A DNA stretch of 64,000 nt from Candidatus Obscuribacterales bacterium (GCA_019750335.1 JAIEOQ010000010.1:1-64000), one strand, 5' to 3'; positions 1 to 8,151 are shown, counted from the first letter of the stretch. Notes: generated by a model from the letters alone, not told the origin. A program made the numbers and translations.

Positions 1-1569
1 ATGAGCCTGATTATGCTCGTTGGCGGAATTGGTCTTACGCAATTTCTCATGAGCGCATTTCCAGGACTTGGCTGGGCGCCAGACGGCGGCGGCATGAAGG
101 ACAACGTCAAATCCTACCAGCCATATCGGTCTCAGACATCGCTCTATCCATACTTTGCCGTGGTAGCTTTGCTGTTTCTCTTTCAGACTGTATTTGGTGT
201 CGTAACTGCGCACTATATCGTTGAACAGGGATTTTACGGGTTTGACATACGTAATATCTTCCCTTACAGCATCACTCGCAGTTGGCATTTACAGCTTTCG
301 ATATTTTGGATCGCAACGGCATGGCTAGCTGCCGGTATGTTTCTGGCGCCGATGTTGTCTAAACACGAGCCGAAGGGCCAGCACTGGCTAGTCAAAATCT
401 TATTCGTTGCGATTCTAATTGTCGCTGTAGGAAGCATCGGCGGCGAGTGGCTTGGCATCAAGAACATGCTCGGCAATCTTTGGTTTTGGTTTGGACACCA
501 AGGCTGGGAATATCTTGAGTTAGGGCGCTTTTGGCAGGCACTGCTGACGATAGGAATGGTCCTCTGGGCCTTCATCGTCTTTCGTAGCATCGCTCCGCTG
601 CTTAAAGGAAAGGATCACGGAAGCCTTCCGTACATGCTCCTTTATGGCGTTATGGCCATCCCTCTGTTTTTTAGTTTCGGCATGATGTATAACCCTGGCA
701 CAAATTTTACCGTTGCAGATTTCTGGCGCTGGTGGGTCGTTCATCTCTGGGTTGAAGGCATATTCGAGCTTTACACAACTATCATCGTTGCCTACTTTTT
801 CTGCAGCCTGGGCATGGTTTCTGAGAAGTCGGCCTTATCTGTAATATATGTGGATATCTTGCTCTATCTTGGTAGTGGCATCGTCGGCATTGGGCACCAT
901 TATTACTGGACAGCTCAACCTGCGATCAACATGGCGCTCGGTTCTATGATCTCGGCCCTTGAAGTGGTGCCACTGACCTTGCTTACGATGGAAGCTTGGA
1001 AATTTGTGCATCTAGCCAAAGTAGAAGGTTCAATCAAAAACTTCTCGCACTACTGGGCAATGATGTTCCTTATTGCCGTGGGGTTTTGGAACTTTCTCGG
1101 AGCTGGTGTTTTTGGATTTTTGATCAATACTCCGATTGTCAGTTATTATGAGCACGCCACGTACCTAACATCAAACCACGGTCATGCAGCTTTGATGGGA
1201 GTCTACGGTATGCTCGCTGTGGCGGCGATTCTTTTTTGTACCAGGTATCTGATGGAAGAGAGTGCCTGGAGTAATCGACTGGCGGCCATATCGTTCTGGG
1301 GTCTGAACATTGGATTGTTGCTCATGATCGTCTTGAACATATTTCCTGCCGGCATCATTCAAATGATCGCAAGCTACGAGCATGGATTTTGGTATGCCCG
1401 CAGCCCGGAATTTACACACTCGCATTTATTCCAATTGTTTACCTGGCTGCGCGTTGCAGGAGATCTGACGTTTGTACTGGCAGGCGTGTTACCCCTGGTG
1501 TTTCTGGTTGTTAGGGGTATGTTCCACTTGCGGAAGGCTGCTGCTGCTCCTGGGACGGTACAGGTCTAA
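1..1569 (+). CDS. norB: Quinol-type nitric oxide reductase (qNOR), 5' partial
   Basis: This is the catalytic subunit that reduces two NO to N2O in the inner membrane with electrons from quinol. The visible 522 residues are almost entirely transmembrane. Ligand positions of the NorB/heme-copper family are present: His96 in a WHLQ motif, His248 in an HLWVEGIFE motif with Glu252 and Glu256, the His299-His300 pair, and His393/His395 in an HGH motif. The absence of Cu and Tyr oxidase motifs and the presence of the extra Glu residues favour NO reductase over cytochrome oxidase. Single-chain qNORs are about 750 residues, so some 230 N-terminal residues probably lie left of the window; the ATG at position 1 is then internal. 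The gene starts a same-strand cluster of NO-related genes. Menaquinol is the likely donor, given mqnE and menG elsewhere in the window. Confidence 0.9.
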   Translation: MSLIMLVGGIGLTQFLMSAFPGLGWAPDGGGMKDNVKSYQPYRSQTSLYPYFAVVALLFLFQTVFGVVTAHYIVEQGFYGFDIRNIFPYSITRSWHLQLSIFWIATAWLAAGMFLAPMLSKHEPKGQHWLVKILFVAILIVAVGSIGGEWLGIKNMLGNLWFWFGHQGWEYLELGRFWQALLTIGMVLWAFIVFRSIAPLLKGKDHGSLPYMLLYGVMAIPLFFSFGMMYNPGTNFTVADFWRWWVVHLWVEGIFELYTTIIVAYFFCSLGMVSEKSALSVIYVDILLYLGSGIVGIGHHYYWTAQPAINMALGSMISALEVVPLTLLTMEAWKFVHLAKVEGSIKNFSHYWAMMFLIAVGFWNFLGAGVFGFLINTPIVSYYEHATYLTSNHGHAALMGVYGMLAVAAILFCTRYLMEESAWSNRLAAISFWGLNIGLLLMIVLNIFPAGIIQMIASYEHGFWYARSPEFTHSHLFQLFTWLRVAGDLTFVLAGVLPLVFLVVRGMFHLRKAAAAPGTVQV

Positions 1570-1610
1570 TTGTGCAGACCGCGGAACCGAAAACCTAATC
1601 CCACGTCACA

Positions 1611-1628
1611 ATCATCCTCAAGGATGAT
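1611..1628. promoter_or_regulatory. Perfect inverted repeat upstream of ric, possible operator
   Basis: Two 8-bp arms (ATCATCCT and AGGATGAT) are separated by 2 nt and lie 72 nt before the ric start. A TTGCCT element begins 2 nt after the repeat and a TATTAT element lies 15 nt further on, so the repeat sits where a regulator could control transcription of ric. No U-tract follows, so a terminator is less likely. An Rrf2 regulator is encoded two genes on and is the obvious candidate binder. This is inference; the site does not match a consensus I know. Confidence 0.35.
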
Positions 1629-1699
1629 CTTGCCTTGGCGGCCATTATGCTATTATGGATATAAAGGTCCAGATATCTAAAACGGAGGAGGAGGTAGTT

Positions 1700-2677
1700 A
1701 TGTCAACGGCGAAAACAATCTGCACGGTGTGCAATTACATTTACGACGAGGCGCTGGGCGAGCCCAGGCTGGAAATATCTCCAGAGCTGAAATTTGAGGA
1801 TCTGCCGGATGAATGGCCGTGCCCGGAGTGCGGCTCCGCCAAGGACATGTTCCAACCATGCTCATGTGTAAGCCTACCTATCTATGAACAAACATGCGCG
1901 CTTCATCAGCAGGATACTAATCCCAACCATACCCTGGCTGCCACAGCGGAAAGTTCTATCAGCAAAGCCACGTCCGTGGGTCAGCTGGTAGCACAGCGCC
2001 CATTGCGCGCCTGCGTCCTGGAGCAGTACGGTATCGATTATTGCTGCGGCGGCAAAGCTACCCTGGAAGAAGCTTGCCGAAAAAAAGGATTAGAGGTTGA
2101 AGAAATCTTGGAAAAACTTCTTGCAGCGGATCGCAAAACAGTGCAGTCATTCGATACTGACTGGACGACAGCCAGTCTGAAGGACTTGATTGATCATATT
2201 GTAAGCACATACCATCAACCCTTGCGGCAAGAGTTGTCGCGTGTTGCGCAGCTTGCGGAGAAGGTGGCCCGAGTTCATGGTGACAATCACCCTGAAATGG
2301 TTGAGGTGATGAATATTTTCAATCGCTTTAAAGCACAGTTAGAGCTACACATGCAAAAAGAAGAGATGGTCTTGTTCCCTGGCATCGCCAGCATGGAAGC
2401 TACCGGTACTCCGCAAATTTTTGGTTGCGGTGGCGGAATCGAACATCCGATTGATGTGATGAATCAGGAGCATGACGAAGCCGGAGAGGCGTTATGCGCC
2501 ATGCGCCGCCTGACCCACGATTACACACCACCGGAGGATGCTTGCAGCTCTTTCAAGGTTCTGCTCTCTTCGCTAGCGCTGATTGAATCGGAAATGCACC
2601 AGCACGTCCACAAAGAAAACAATATCTTGTTTCCTCGTGCTCTTGAATTGCGCAATCCAGCGCTAATATCCCGGTAA
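1700..2677 (+). CDS. ric: Rubredoxin-ScdA_N-hemerythrin fusion, iron-sulfur cluster repair protein (RIC/YtfE type)
   Basis: RIC proteins carry a di-iron centre and restore iron-sulfur clusters damaged by NO or oxidants. The 325-residue protein has three parts. A rubredoxin-like iron site comes first, with Cys8/Cys11 and Cys41/Cys44 in CxxC knuckles. An ScdA_N domain at about 80-145 carries the YGIDYCCGG motif. A hemerythrin-like bundle at about 155-320 carries repeated His and Glu ligands (for example HMQKEE and HVHKEN). Classical RIC lacks the rubredoxin part, which could deliver electrons to the di-iron site. The start at 1700 is chosen because a very strong Shine-Dalgarno (GGAGGAGGAGG) lies just upstream; a longer in-frame start at 1655 has none. 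It lies between norB and an Rrf2 regulator. Confidence 0.88.
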   Translation: MSTAKTICTVCNYIYDEALGEPRLEISPELKFEDLPDEWPCPECGSAKDMFQPCSCVSLPIYEQTCALHQQDTNPNHTLAATAESSISKATSVGQLVAQRPLRACVLEQYGIDYCCGGKATLEEACRKKGLEVEEILEKLLAADRKTVQSFDTDWTTASLKDLIDHIVSTYHQPLRQELSRVAQLAEKVARVHGDNHPEMVEVMNIFNRFKAQLELHMQKEEMVLFPGIASMEATGTPQIFGCGGGIEHPIDVMNQEHDEAGEALCAMRRLTHDYTPPEDACSSFKVLLSSLALIESEMHQHVHKENNILFPRALELRNPALISR

Positions 2678-2708
2678 GCAAAGCACGACCAGCACAGGAG
2701 TGTACTAA

Positions 2709-3167
2709 ATGATATCTCAAACAGCCGAGTATGCTTTGCGAGCAATCGTTTATCTTGCCATGAACCCAGGCAACGCATTCACAACGCAACAAATATCTCT
2801 AACGACTAAAGTACCGGCTGCATATCTGTCTAAGGTCTTGCAATCACTGGTAAGAGCACGACTGGTGCAATCCCAGAGAGGACTCGGAGGCGGTTTTGTT
2901 TTGACAAAAGCGCCAGACAAGATAAACATTTTAGAAGTGCTCGATGCTGTCGATCCAATTCAGCGCATCCGAACTTGCCCACTGGGGCTCAAGGCGCATG
3001 GTACTACGCTGTGCGCACTTCATAAGAAGCTGGACGATGCAACTGCGATCATCGAGAAGACCTTTGCTGATACAACGATCGCAGAAATACTCGCTCGTCC
3101 AACAGCTTCTACTCCGTTGTGCGAGTTCCCGTCTCAAGAAGGACGCACCGCTTGCGCGTGCGAATAG
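2709..3167 (+). CDS. Rrf2-family transcriptional regulator, NsrR-like
   Basis: Rrf2 proteins are dimeric winged-helix repressors, often sensing NO or iron-sulfur status through a cluster. The 152-residue protein has the usual N-terminal helix-turn-helix (residues about 1-65, TTKVPAAYLSKVLQSL, RGLGGGF). The cluster region is unusual. Cys90 and Cys102 are present, in a CPLG...HGTTLC context, but the middle Cys of IscR/NsrR is absent; His97 or the C-terminal Cys138/149/151 could substitute. An AGGAG ribosome site precedes the ATG. Its position between two hemerythrin-type genes and downstream of norB makes it the likely local NO sensor. That role is inferred from context; the family call is firm. 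Confidence 0.87.
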   Translation: MISQTAEYALRAIVYLAMNPGNAFTTQQISLTTKVPAAYLSKVLQSLVRARLVQSQRGLGGGFVLTKAPDKINILEVLDAVDPIQRIRTCPLGLKAHGTTLCALHKKLDDATAIIEKTFADTTIAEILARPTASTPLCEFPSQEGRTACACE

Positions 3168-3225
3168 TTCACCGTATTTACAACGACTTGATCGAAATTA
3201 CATTTGTGGTAGAGGAGGATAAATC

Positions 3226-3783
3226 ATGGAAAAGTCATTACTTAAGAGACACGTCAGTCTCCAGCCGTTATCCAGAGATCACGGCATAGGGCTTGTTTGC
3301 GCGCAACGATTGCATAAAGCTGTGCGTGCTTCTGAAAACGATCGGCTGAGACTGTCGGAACAGATCCGCGTCGTCTTCGAAAATCTGATCGGCTCATATC
3401 TTGAAGATGAACAAAGGGTTTTGTCACCGGTTATTCACGACAACGCTCTCAGGGAAGAGTTTCAGCAACGACATAATAACGTGCGCAGCTTGACGAAATC
3501 GTTAGACCAACTCGATCCAGCTCAAGATCCCGGGCTTGGCTTGTTATCTAGAATCGCTGACGCCTTGGATGAATATGTCCGGTGGGAAGAACATTCGCTC
3601 TTCCCGACGATAGAACAATCGCTCGACGCTGAGCAAATGCAACAACTTTCTGAAGCTACGGCGTCAATTGAAGCATTACGATCGCGTCCCACGCAAGAGC
3701 TTCATGCGTCAATAGCGCTCAACAAGCAATCCGGTCTGGCAGAAACCTGCGGTTGTGCGACAGCGAGTAAGGAGGCATCATGA
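3226..3783 (+). CDS. Hemerythrin HHE domain-containing protein
   Basis: This 185-residue soluble protein is a single hemerythrin-like four-helix bundle expected to bind a di-iron centre and O2 or NO. The ligand pattern is visible: HxxH-type residues near 19-30 (SRDHGIGL, RLHKAV), an EDEQ segment, and WEEHSLFP near residue 125. The C-terminal 50 residues are low in motifs and include a CGCA segment. A GGAGG ribosome site lies 8 nt before the ATG. The stop overlaps the next start by ATGA, so it is co-translated with the TPR gene. The role in NO or oxygen handling is inferred from neighbours. Confidence 0.85.
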   Translation: MEKSLLKRHVSLQPLSRDHGIGLVCAQRLHKAVRASENDRLRLSEQIRVVFENLIGSYLEDEQRVLSPVIHDNALREEFQQRHNNVRSLTKSLDQLDPAQDPGLGLLSRIADALDEYVRWEEHSLFPTIEQSLDAEQMQQLSEATASIEALRSRPTQELHASIALNKQSGLAETCGCATASKEAS

Positions 3784-4598
3784 ATACGACTATGACTGCG
3801 CAATCACCTGAGCCTTTGTCGATGTATGAAGCACAAGCCTTAGAAAGCCGTGCTGGCAAGGCCGCCGATAAAGGTGATTGGAGCCAAGCCAGTCAACTGT
3901 TGTTGTTGGGATTGGAAAACAGAAAGGCAGCAGCAGGAACAACGGACCCGGGCTACGCTCGGGTCCTGGACAGGCTTGCCGAAACATACATCCGGCAAGA
4001 TAAAGTTTCCGAGGCCCAAACAACGTTATCTGAAGCCTGCCAAATTTTAGAATCTGCCTATTACCCGGAACATGGGCTGCTGGCGCCAGTGTTGGAACAT
4101 CAAGCCGATTGTCTGATCAAGGAAGGAAACTATGCGGAAGCAGAACCAATCTTGAAGCGTGCGAAGGAAATCTATGCCAAAACAGCCACTATGGAAAACA
4201 GGATGACACTTGGGAGCATTAACAAGCTTGTGAAGCTCTACTTGACACTGAATAAGCCGGCAGAAGCCAAAGCTGAATTGCAAAAGGCGATGAAACACGT
4301 TGATACACCGCTTGGACCAATTGCAGAATTTCACTACCAGCTGGCATTGGCAGATATACAAACGCACGACATAGCGGAAGCCCGCCAGCTCCTTCAAAGT
4401 GCCATCGCTGATTTCAAACAACGTCATAATTACTCACGAGTCGCTGATTGCTTGGAGACATATGCAAAGATTTGCCGCGAATCGGGAGACATCATCGAGG
4501 CAGATGAGTCGGTGGAACAAGCTGAAAAGTACAGACGACGCGGAATCCAAGCCCCGTATCCTGAGGACATCTTCTTAGCAACGCTTTTGCGTGCATAG
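3780..4598 (+). CDS. Tetratricopeptide repeat protein in the NO cluster
   Basis: The 272-residue protein has no signal peptide and no membrane segment, so it is probably cytoplasmic. Helical TPR units run through most of the length (for example YARVLDRLAETYIRQDKVSEAQ and LEHQADCLIKEGNYAEAEPI), with the consensus small residue and A/Y positions of kinesin-light-chain-type TPRs. It begins on the stop codon of the hemerythrin gene (ATGA overlap), which argues for a joint function, perhaps as a scaffold for the cluster's enzymes. No catalytic motif is visible. TPR identity is secure; the function is unknown. Confidence 0.8.
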   Translation: MNTTMTAQSPEPLSMYEAQALESRAGKAADKGDWSQASQLLLLGLENRKAAAGTTDPGYARVLDRLAETYIRQDKVSEAQTTLSEACQILESAYYPEHGLLAPVLEHQADCLIKEGNYAEAEPILKRAKEIYAKTATMENRMTLGSINKLVKLYLTLNKPAEAKAELQKAMKHVDTPLGPIAEFHYQLALADIQTHDIAEARQLLQSAIADFKQRHNYSRVADCLETYAKICRESGDIIEADESVEQAEKYRRRGIQAPYPEDIFLATLLRA

Positions 4599-4646
4599 CA
4601 CGATAGACCGCTACAAGCGAGCTAATAGAACAAGGAGGATAGCAAA

Positions 4647-4874
4647 ATGATTATTACTCGGAATACAACCGTTAAGGAAATCCTGGCAGCCCGCCCGGAT
4701 GCAATTGAGATATTTTTGCAGCACGGTGTGGATGTACCGTCAGAATGTGATGAGAGCATCCACGAATGTGAATTGGAACTGTGCGATAGCATGTGTCACA
4801 TTGACGACATTGATGGACTGATTCGAGATCTGCAAACATTCTTTGATGCAGGATCAGTCGTTGGAGCATCTTAA
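4647..4874 (+). CDS. DUF1858-type small protein
   Basis: This 75-residue protein resembles DUF1858/ScdA_N-like domains: an N-terminal TVKEILAARPDAIEIFLQHG segment typical of that fold, followed by five Cys (in SECDES, HECELELCDS and MC). Such domains accompany RIC, hybrid-cluster proteins and other NO-stress proteins. The Cys-rich C-terminal half could bind metal or do redox chemistry; that is inference. A strong AAGGAGG ribosome site lies just before the ATG. The next gene starts 2 nt after its stop codon. Confidence 0.75.
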   Translation: MIITRNTTVKEILAARPDAIEIFLQHGVDVPSECDESIHECELELCDSMCHIDDIDGLIRDLQTFFDAGSVVGAS

Positions 4875-4875
4875 A

Positions 4876-5223
4876 ATGATCCTGACGAAACGCGCATACG
4901 ACCCATCACAACCACGCGATGGTCTGAGAATTTTAGTTGATAGGCTCTGGCCGCGCGGTATCAAAAAAGAAGATCTCTTGCTAGACGATTGGATTAAAGA
5001 CATCAGTCCAAGCAATGAGCTTCGGCAATGGTTTGCACACGACCCTGCAAAGTGGGCACACTTCGTCGAAAAATACTCTAAGGAATTGAACGATAACAAA
5101 GCGTGCTGGGAACCGCTGTTGAAGAAAGCTAAGCGCCATCGGGTGACCTTGCTTTACGGTGCCAAGGACGAGGAACACAATAATGCGGTGGCGCTGAAAC
5201 AATATCTGGAATCCAAACTGTAA
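4876..5223 (+). CDS. DUF488 family protein, YeaO-like
   Basis: The 115-residue protein matches the YeaO/COG3189 branch of DUF488: a KRAYDP start, the RILVDRLWPRG motif at about 22-32, the ELRQWFAHDPAKW segment, and a C-terminal LLYGAKDEEHNNA motif. Its biochemical role is not established. An in-frame start at 4843 would overlap the previous gene; the start at 4876 is preferred because a GGAG lies about 9 nt upstream and the family begins at this point. It is the first of two DUF488 proteins flanking nnrS, and the two belong to different subfamilies. Confidence 0.83.
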   Translation: MILTKRAYDPSQPRDGLRILVDRLWPRGIKKEDLLLDDWIKDISPSNELRQWFAHDPAKWAHFVEKYSKELNDNKACWEPLLKKAKRHRVTLLYGAKDEEHNNAVALKQYLESKL

Positions 5224-5241
5224 GCGCCTGCATCGGACACA

Positions 5242-6579
5242 ATGACAATGGAATCAGAAAGTGTTAAACCGAACGTACCTATTAGCATAGCGAGAGAGCA
5301 ACAGCTAATAAGGCTTCTCATGGCGTATCTGATAGCTGGTCTTTTGTTCATGGTGCTTCCTGGAACTTTCCTTGGGGTCTGGAACCTGTTTGCCATCAGC
5401 AATGCTCAGTCAGCGACTTCAGTGCCGGCAGCCTGGATTCAGGCGCACGGACATGCACAGCTGTTTGGCTGGATCGGCAGCTTTATATTAGGCATTGGCT
5501 TTTACTCTATCCCAAACCTACGCCGGGTATCAGCCTGGTCCTTCTGGGAGGGCTGGCTCACCTGGACTCTCTGGACAGCCGGGGTTACGCTACGCTGGCT
5601 CACTGACGTTTATCTCTGGCAGTGGAGAATATTGCTTCCTCTGTCAGCAGTGTTTGAAGTTCTTGCTGTCGTGCTCTTTCTCGCGCAGTCAATTCAGGGA
5701 CACCGCATGCAGAACAAGCTAAAGAATGGCCTAGAGCCGTGGGCTCTATTGGTGGTTTCAGGAACTGTCGGACTACTTATCACTATGATCTTCAACGCAT
5801 TCGAGAGCTTCAGTCTTGCTGTTGCCGGCATTTCGCCGGCGTTTCCTGCTGAATTCGACGGTCGCTTTCTCATCTTGTCGATCTGGGCTTTCCCGGTGCT
5901 GATCGCATGGGGCTTTACGGCCAGCTGGATGCCTGTGTTCTTAGGGTTGAAGCCATTAAAATCCAAGTTGATTCTTGCCGCGCTTGCAATCAACGTCCTG
6001 GGAATTATTGCCGCACTCGCAAAACCGCTGCTGGCAAGCTCAATTCTTCTTTTAGTGGGCGCGATCTGTATGGTGTGTGCACTGCGAATGTTCGAACGCA
6101 CAGAGAAGCCGGCGAAAACTCAGGGTGTGCATAAGACCTTTCCTCTGTTTATCCGAATCGCGTATGCGTGGTTGCTAATTGCCAGTCTGTTTGCTGTCTG
6201 GGCGGCCATTGAGCCAGCTGCGGCCGGTGTTGCCGGGGCTGGCCGACATGCTATCACTGTCGGTTTTCTTATGACGATGGTATTTTCTGTGGCACCACGG
6301 ATGCTACCAGCATTCTTGGGCAGGAAAAAACTCTTTAGCGAGCACCTAATGTTTCTGGCTCTTCTGTTGACTAATATCGGCTGTCTGATGCGAGTATCGT
6401 CCGAGACACTCGCTTATCAGCATTACGCTTCATGGGCGTGGTCACTGTTGCCAATTTCGGCGACATTGGAATTATCAGGCGTAGTTGTGTTCACAACAAA
6501 TATGGTCGGAACGTTCTTTCAGCCTCCACTGCTGGCCCCAATAGCCAACAAAGCAGCCAAAGAAGGATACGTGAAATGA
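5242..6579 (+). CDS. nnrS: NnrS family membrane protein
   Basis: NnrS proteins are heme- and copper-containing membrane proteins linked to relief of nitrosative stress; they lower damage to iron-sulfur enzymes by an unclear mechanism. The 445-residue product has about 12 hydrophobic segments. The family hallmark HGHAQLFGW lies at about 70-78, and further conserved positions occur in GRFLILSIWAFPVLIAWGF and in GRHAITVGFLMTMVFSVAPRMLP. It fits with norB, ric and the hemerythrin genes nearby. The stop overlaps the next start by ATGA, which implies translational coupling to the second DUF488 gene. Confidence 0.87.
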   Translation: MTMESESVKPNVPISIAREQQLIRLLMAYLIAGLLFMVLPGTFLGVWNLFAISNAQSATSVPAAWIQAHGHAQLFGWIGSFILGIGFYSIPNLRRVSAWSFWEGWLTWTLWTAGVTLRWLTDVYLWQWRILLPLSAVFEVLAVVLFLAQSIQGHRMQNKLKNGLEPWALLVVSGTVGLLITMIFNAFESFSLAVAGISPAFPAEFDGRFLILSIWAFPVLIAWGFTASWMPVFLGLKPLKSKLILAALAINVLGIIAALAKPLLASSILLLVGAICMVCALRMFERTEKPAKTQGVHKTFPLFIRIAYAWLLIASLFAVWAAIEPAAAGVAGAGRHAITVGFLMTMVFSVAPRMLPAFLGRKKLFSEHLMFLALLLTNIGCLMRVSSETLAYQHYASWAWSLLPISATLELSGVVVFTTNMVGTFFQPPLLAPIANKAAKEGYVK

Positions 6580-7115
6580 CTAGGAAGCAAGGAATTGAAA
6601 GCGAGCCTGTAATCATGACAATTGGTCATTCTACGCGCTCCTTGGAGCAACTTGTTGAGCTGCTACACAGCAATGGTGTGACGATGCTGGTTGACGTTCG
6701 CACCATTCCAAAATCGAGAACCAATCCGCAATTCAACAGTGACACTCTTGCCGAAATGCTTTCGAACGAAGGCATCAAATATAAGCACATGCCTGACCTT
6801 GGCGGATTGCGCCATGCCAAAGCAAGCTCTCCAAATACGATCTGGCAGAATGCTTCATTTCGTGGCTATGCGGATTATATGGAAACTGATCCGTTCCGAA
6901 AAGCCATGCATAAGCTTTTGCAGTTAACCCAGAGGAACAGCGTAGCTATTATGTGCTCAGAAGCGGTCTGGTGGCGCTGTCATAGATCAATGGTGGCTGA
7001 TGAGCTGGTCGCTGAAGGCGTTCCTGTCGAACATATCATGGGTGGCAAAGATCGCCAACCCCATAAGATACGGTCATTCGCTCACGTAGAAGATGGTCAC
7101 GTCTCATATAGGTAG
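6576..7115 (+). CDS. DUF488 family protein (COG5483-like)
   Basis: The 179-residue protein has the signature of the other DUF488 branch: TIGHSTRSLEQ near residue 14, DVRTIPKSR, FRGYADYM, and a C-terminal CSEAVWWRCHRSMVADEL block in which Cys and His residues are conserved across the family. The last motif suggests a nucleotide- or metal-related activity, but none is proven. The start at 6576 is chosen over an upstream in-frame start at 6432 because it lies on the ATGA overlap with nnrS and matches the family N-terminus. It is the last gene of the NO cluster. Confidence 0.82.
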   Translation: MTRKQGIESEPVIMTIGHSTRSLEQLVELLHSNGVTMLVDVRTIPKSRTNPQFNSDTLAEMLSNEGIKYKHMPDLGGLRHAKASSPNTIWQNASFRGYADYMETDPFRKAMHKLLQLTQRNSVAIMCSEAVWWRCHRSMVADELVAEGVPVEHIMGGKDRQPHKIRSFAHVEDGHVSYR

Positions 7116-7212
7116 TCGCCATGACGCCGCGCTCTGATTGGAGCTGTGTATCGCGGCAATCCTTGAGCAAGACTATGCCGAGTAATCCGGAAAACGGCAG
7201 TTAACCAATTTA

Positions 7213-7584
7213 GTGTGGAACAGCACTTGCAACCTGGCCTTTGTTGCCAGTCGGAATAGTCCTAAACTCGGGATAGTCCCTGAAAGCATGCAAAGAGCCA
7301 TGGCTCGACAAGCCGAGGCCGAGCGCGAAAGAAGAGCTAAAGTAGTGGCAGCCGAAGGCGAACATCAAGCCGCCGAAAAACTGGCCATGGCAGCAAAAGT
7401 AATCGCCAGTGAACCCGGCGCCATGCAGTTGCGTCAACTACAAACAATGGTCGAAGTTTCAGCTGAAAAAAATAGCACTTTGATATTTCCAATTCCAATC
7501 GAGCTTTTGCATTTCGCAAAAAAAACTCTCGGACAAGAAGAGGGCACCACCATCCAGCTCGATAAGAAAGAAAAAGTGCAGTAA
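7213..7584 (+). pseudogene. C-terminal remnant of a slipin/stomatin (band 7/SPFH) gene
   Basis: From about 7276 the frame reads as the tail of a bacterial slipin: [20 protein letters not shown], then [28 protein letters not shown] and [10 protein letters not shown] complete slipin has about 250 residues, with an N-terminal membrane anchor and an SPFH domain before this point; both are missing. The preceding 20 or so codons do not resemble slipin, and no ribosome site is visible at the GTG (7213) or the ATG at 7288. The fragment abuts the end of the NO cluster, so a rearrangement probably removed the 5' part. Expression as a short coiled-coil protein cannot be excluded. Confidence 0.75.
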
Positions 7585-7596
7585 ATCTTAAAGCGC

Positions 7597-8142
7597 TTAG
7601 GATAAAGATTGCAGATAACGTTCCAAAGTCAAATGTTTGGGTCTTTTTACAATCCAAGAACAAGCTTCAACAATGGCTTCATTTAATTCTGCATGAGGGT
7701 CAGTCTCCAGATCGCCAGCCAAAATCAAACGATAAGGTGCAAAATTTTCACCATACCACAAAAAAACCCGGCATGAATCTTGCTCTTGCCCGAAATTGAT
7801 CAAAAGATGATCTAAGTCTTGCGGCGGTGCAATATCGAATCCACGCTTATATTCACTAATTGAATCAATACCGAACGGAACATCCAGACCAGCAGCATAG
7901 CTTTCAGTGCCACCATGTTTGAAGGCACGCCCGCGCAAAATTACCAGTGAATTTTTTGCTCGCCGGTAAGAAAGCCATCCTCTCCAGTCCGAGAGCACTT
8001 TGGACGCTAACTTAATTACCAGCTGATTTTCTATAAACTCAAGTAAAGCAAGACTCTCCGGCAAAAAATTCTGGCTGCCATTCTTTATCTGTTCTTTGGC
8101 AAGCAGCTCAGCTTCCAACTCAAGGAGCTTGTGATGCAACAT
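7597..8142 (-). CDS. Hypothetical protein, third gene of the TauE operon
   Basis: I do not recognise a family for this 181-residue protein. It has no signal peptide or membrane segment. The N-terminal 45 residues are helical and charged, and the centre contains RAKNSLVILRGRAFKHGG, FGIDSISEYKRGFDIAPP and a C-terminal ELNEAIVEACSWI segment. The ATG lies 9 nt after the stop of the TauE-like exporter gene, so it is probably the last gene of a three-gene minus-strand operon. Base composition looks like the neighbouring host genes. Confidence 0.65.
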   Translation of the reverse strand: MLHHKLLELEAELLAKEQIKNGSQNFLPESLALLEFIENQLVIKLASKVLSDWRGWLSYRRAKNSLVILRGRAFKHGGTESYAAGLDVPFGIDSISEYKRGFDIAPPQDLDHLLINFGQEQDSCRVFLWYGENFAPYRLILAGDLETDPHAELNEAIVEACSWIVKRPKHLTLERYLQSLS

Positions 8143-8151
8143 AGCTTATCC

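Noticed and set aside
2944..3222. 92-residue frame overlapping the Rrf2 gene on the same strand
   Set aside because: No ribosome site and no domain; it is the shadow of a well-supported gene.
1..7115. Complete denitrification pathway
   Set aside because: Only NO reductase and NO-stress genes are visible; no nitrate, nitrite or nitrous-oxide reductase.
7126..7157. GCCGCG/CGCGGC stem after the NO cluster as a terminator
   Set aside because: Stem of 6 bp, loop of 20 nt and no U-tract.
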